From contig QFOI01000166.1 of assembly GCA_003241175.1 (NCBI GenBank), forward strand, positions 1 through 7,542: DNA of 7,542 bases, written 5' to 3'. The position numbers and the translations under genes are program-made. The notes beneath the pieces are model-generated. The model was not told where the DNA came from. It did no database searches and worked only from the letters and a program-made list of their open reading frames with translations. The stretch comes from Pseudopedobacter saltans (GTDB taxonomy: Bacteria; Bacteroidota; Bacteroidia; Chitinophagales; Chitinophagaceae). Below are positions 5,567 to 7,542 of the stretch, in pieces; within the stretch, counting starts at the first letter, position 1, and each line of letters begins with the position of its first letter.

Positions 5567-6760
5567 CTAACGATTGTACTGTTCCAAGGCTTTAGATAAA
5601 CATATTACGGAATTTTCTATATCAGAAACATTTAACACGTAAGCTAAACGTACTTCCTTTTTACCTAATCCAGGAGTAGCGTAGAAGCCACTGCCCGGAG
5701 CCATCATTACCGTTTGGCCGTTATATTCAAAATTTTCTAATATCCATTGACAAAATTTGTCACAATCGTCTATGGGCAATTCTGCCATAACGTAAAATGC
5801 GCCACCGGGATTTGGACATTTGACACCTGGGATTGCATTAAGGCCTTTGACCAATACGTCTCTGCGTCTAAGATACTCAGCTTTCGTTTCTTCAAAATAG
5901 TTAGAAGGCAAGTCCACTGCCGCTTCCGCCAACACCTGTTCCAAGGTTGGAGGACAGAGTCTTGCTTGACCAAATTTCAATACTTGTTGGATCAATTCTT
6001 TGTTTTTGGATACAAATGCCCCAATACGCGCGCCACAAGCACTATAACGCTTGCTTATCGTGTCCATCAACACAACATTGTCATCTGCACCTTCTAACTG
6101 CAACGCACTGAAATGAGCGCCTTCATAGCAAAATTCCCTATATGCCTCATCGGAAAATAAGAAAAGATTGTGCTTGACTGCGATATCTCTTAAAGTTTCT
6201 ATTTCTTCTTTGGAATAAAGGTATCCTGTAGGGTTGTTAGGATTGCATAGTACAATAGCCTTCGTCTTATTGGTGATTGCTTTTTCAAAAGACTCGATTG
6301 GAGGTAGAGCAAAACCATTGTCTATATAAGAAGGAATAGTTACAATCTTGACTCCAGCTTCTATGGCAAAGCCATTATAATTAGCATAAAAAGGTTCTGG
6401 TATTACCACTTCATCTCCCGGATTCATACAGGCTAGAAAACCAAAAAGCAATGCTTCCGAACCTCCAGTCGTGATCAATATATCTTCATAAGATACATCT
6501 ATGCCTACTCTGTTATAGTATTCCGCTAGTTTTTTGCGATAACTTTCAATTCCGGCGCTGTGTCCGTATTCCAATACTTTCATATCCACGTTCCGCACTG
6601 CATCCATCGCTACTTTAGGAGTTTCGATATCAGGTTGTCCAATATTCAGATGATAGACTTTGATACCTTTTTTCTTTGCTGCATCGGCAAATGGAACTAG
6701 TTTACGAATCGGAGATGCAGGCATTTCCATCGCCCTTTCACTTAATCTTATTGTGCTCAT
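5567..6760 (-). CDS. Pyridoxal phosphate-dependent class I aminotransferase (AspC/COG0436 type)
   Basis: This 397-residue protein is a complete fold-type I aminotransferase that moves an amino group between an amino acid and a 2-oxo acid in the cytoplasm. Motifs in order: ASPIRKLVPFADAAKKKG and NIGQPD (39-44), GGSEAL for PLP phosphate contact (99-104), NPNNPTG (173-179), SDEAY with D204 and Y207, and TISKRYSACGARIG with the PLP Schiff-base lysine K237 and R245. R371 in EVRLAY is the expected arginine for the substrate alpha-carboxylate. All catalytic residues are present. Substrate cannot be fixed: aspartate, an aromatic amino acid or an alanine-like substrate are all possible for COG0436 members. 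ATG 6760 is the natural start. It lies 60 bases downstream of the glycosyltransferase stop with a terminator-like hairpin between, so it probably has its own promoter. Confidence 0.95.
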   Translation of the reverse strand: MSTIRLSERAMEMPASPIRKLVPFADAAKKKGIKVYHLNIGQPDIETPKVAMDAVRNVDMKVLEYGHSAGIESYRKKLAEYYNRVGIDVSYEDILITTGGSEALLFGFLACMNPGDEVVIPEPFYANYNGFAIEAGVKIVTIPSYIDNGFALPPIESFEKAITNKTKAIVLCNPNNPTGYLYSKEEIETLRDIAVKHNLFLFSDEAYREFCYEGAHFSALQLEGADDNVVLMDTISKRYSACGARIGAFVSKNKELIQQVLKFGQARLCPPTLEQVLAEAAVDLPSNYFEETKAEYLRRRDVLVKGLNAIPGVKCPNPGGAFYVMAELPIDDCDKFCQWILENFEYNGQTVMMAPGSGFYATPGLGKKEVRLAYVLNVSDIENSVICLSKALEQYNR

Positions 6761-6786
6761 TTCTATTGAATTCTATTTAAAACAAG

Positions 6787-6809
6787 ACATCCACTTTTTC
6801 AGTGGATGT
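6787..6809 (-). terminator. Intrinsic terminator after the glycosyltransferase gene
   Basis: ACATCCACT (6787-6795) and AGTGGATGT (6801-6809) form a perfect 9-bp stem with a five-base loop. Read on the minus strand the stem is followed by CTTGTTTT, a moderate U-rich tract. It sits 12 bases after the glycosyltransferase stop and 27 bases before the aminotransferase ATG, so it should end or weaken transcription between the two genes. It could also act as a 5' hairpin on the aminotransferase message. Confidence 0.65.
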
Positions 6810-6820
6810 ACCTAGATATT

Positions 6821-7542
6821 TTAAAGACCCAGTTTTTTTTCAATTAAATAATGGTTTCTATCTGTTGCGTTTCGACTGATAAGTTCTCCAATAAATCCTG
6901 CCAAAAATAGTTGCATACCTAATATGGTCAATGTTAAAGCCATATAGAATGCTGGTTTATTGGTAAGTCCTATCTCGTGAGAAAATATTTTGCTAATGAT
7001 TAAATATAGACTTATTAGAAAGCCTACTAAAAAGCAAACAGAACCCCAAAGTCCAAAAAAGTGCATCGGACGTTTTCCAAATTTACCCATGAATGTCGCC
7101 GTTGCTAAATCCAAAAAGCCGTGGATAAACCGATCCCATCCAAACTTGGAAACACCAAATTTACGGGCTCGATGCTCCACTACGCGTTCACCTATTTTCT
7201 TAAACCCTGCCCATTTGGCCAATACAGGAATGTTGCGATGCATGTCTCCATACACCTCTATTCCTTTGACTACATTGAGCCTATAGGATTTTAGCCCACA
7301 GTTGAAATCATGCAAAGGTATTTTCGACACTTTTCGAGCGACACCATTAAATATTTTGGATGGAAAATTTTTAGTGAATTTATTGTCGTAACGTACTTTT
7401 TTCCAACCGCTGACAAGATCATATCCATCAACTACTACCTGATTGTAAAGGCCTGGGATTTCGTCCGGAGAATCCTGCATATCAGCATCCATCGTAATCA
7501 CAACATCTCCTTGTGCTTCCTTAAATCCTACATTGAGAGCCG
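6821..7542 (-). CDS. Glycosyltransferase family 2, polyprenyl-phosphate type (GtrB/ArnC/DPM1-like), 5' partial
   Basis: The frame is open to the window edge, giving 239 residues of the C-terminal part; about 80-90 N-terminal residues are missing. The upstream codons encode ALNVGFKEAQGDVV, so the GTG at 7501 is internal and not a start. The catalytic region shows ITMDADMQDSPDEIP, with the metal-binding DxD and QD of GT2 enzymes. It continues with FNCGLKSYR, DMHRNIPVLAKWAGF and HRARKFGVSKFGWDRF, typical of bacterial dolichol-phosphate-mannose-synthase-like proteins. Two C-terminal membrane helices follow (about FFGLWGSVCFLVGFLISLYL and FYMALTLTILGMQLFLAGFI). It should transfer a sugar from a nucleotide sugar to undecaprenyl or a related polyprenyl phosphate at the inner membrane, feeding glycan, lipid A or protein glycosylation; the sugar is unknown. 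A terminator-like hairpin follows its stop. Confidence 0.92.
   Translation of the reverse strand, partial: ALNVGFKEAQGDVVITMDADMQDSPDEIPGLYNQVVVDGYDLVSGWKKVRYDNKFTKNFPSKIFNGVARKVSKIPLHDFNCGLKSYRLNVVKGIEVYGDMHRNIPVLAKWAGFKKIGERVVEHRARKFGVSKFGWDRFIHGFLDLATATFMGKFGKRPMHFFGLWGSVCFLVGFLISLYLIISKIFSHEIGLTNKPAFYMALTLTILGMQLFLAGFIGELISRNATDRNHYLIEKKLGL

Noticed and set aside
5747..6097. 116-aa + strand frame opposite the aminotransferase
   Set aside because: It lies fully inside the aminotransferase coding region, has low-complexity Cys/Phe/Arg-rich translation with no family resemblance, and is a shadow of the real minus-strand gene.
6990..7286. 98-aa + strand frame opposite the glycosyltransferase
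   Set aside because: The opposite frame encodes clear GT2 motifs and membrane helices; this translation has no recognisable domain.

Overview
The window looks like chromosomal DNA from a member of the Bacteroidota. The DNA is AT-rich, Shine-Dalgarno signals are weak or absent, and most starts follow A-rich leaders. The protein set fits: an ETHE1-like metallo-beta-lactamase/double-rhodanese protein, a COG1233-type FAD oxidoreductase, a DUF6496-like basic micro-protein, and a class I aminotransferase whose N-terminus resembles Bacteroidota homologues. A family such as Chitinophagaceae or Sphingobacteriaceae is plausible, but that is inference. No tRNA, rRNA, CRISPR array, insertion sequence, prophage or toxin-antitoxin module is visible.

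Layout. Positions 1-2576 (+) hold the 3' part of the MBL/rhodanese gene and, 18 bases later, the FAD oxidoreductase; these probably share a transcript. They converge on a diacylglycerol-kinase-like lipid kinase (2622-3536, -). That gene diverges from surE (3605-4333, +) across a 68-base intergenic region. Next come three small + strand genes (4484-4771, 4782-4970, 5056-5268): an orphan acidic protein, a DUF6496-like basic protein and a second acidic orphan. A 298-base AT-rich gap (5269-5566) with nested hairpins separates them from two minus-strand genes. These are a PLP-dependent aminotransferase (5567-6760) and, upstream of it, a glycosyltransferase family 2 gene (6821-7542, 5' end outside the window). 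A strong 9-bp hairpin lies between the last two.

Functionally this is mostly housekeeping and accessory metabolism: persulfide/sulfur handling plus a FAD enzyme, lipid phosphorylation, nucleotide dephosphorylation, amino acid transamination and lipid-linked sugar transfer. I found no convincing new multi-gene system. The least explained part is the run of three small genes at 4484-5268 with its inverted repeats. The second most interesting is the hairpin cluster at 5329-5388.
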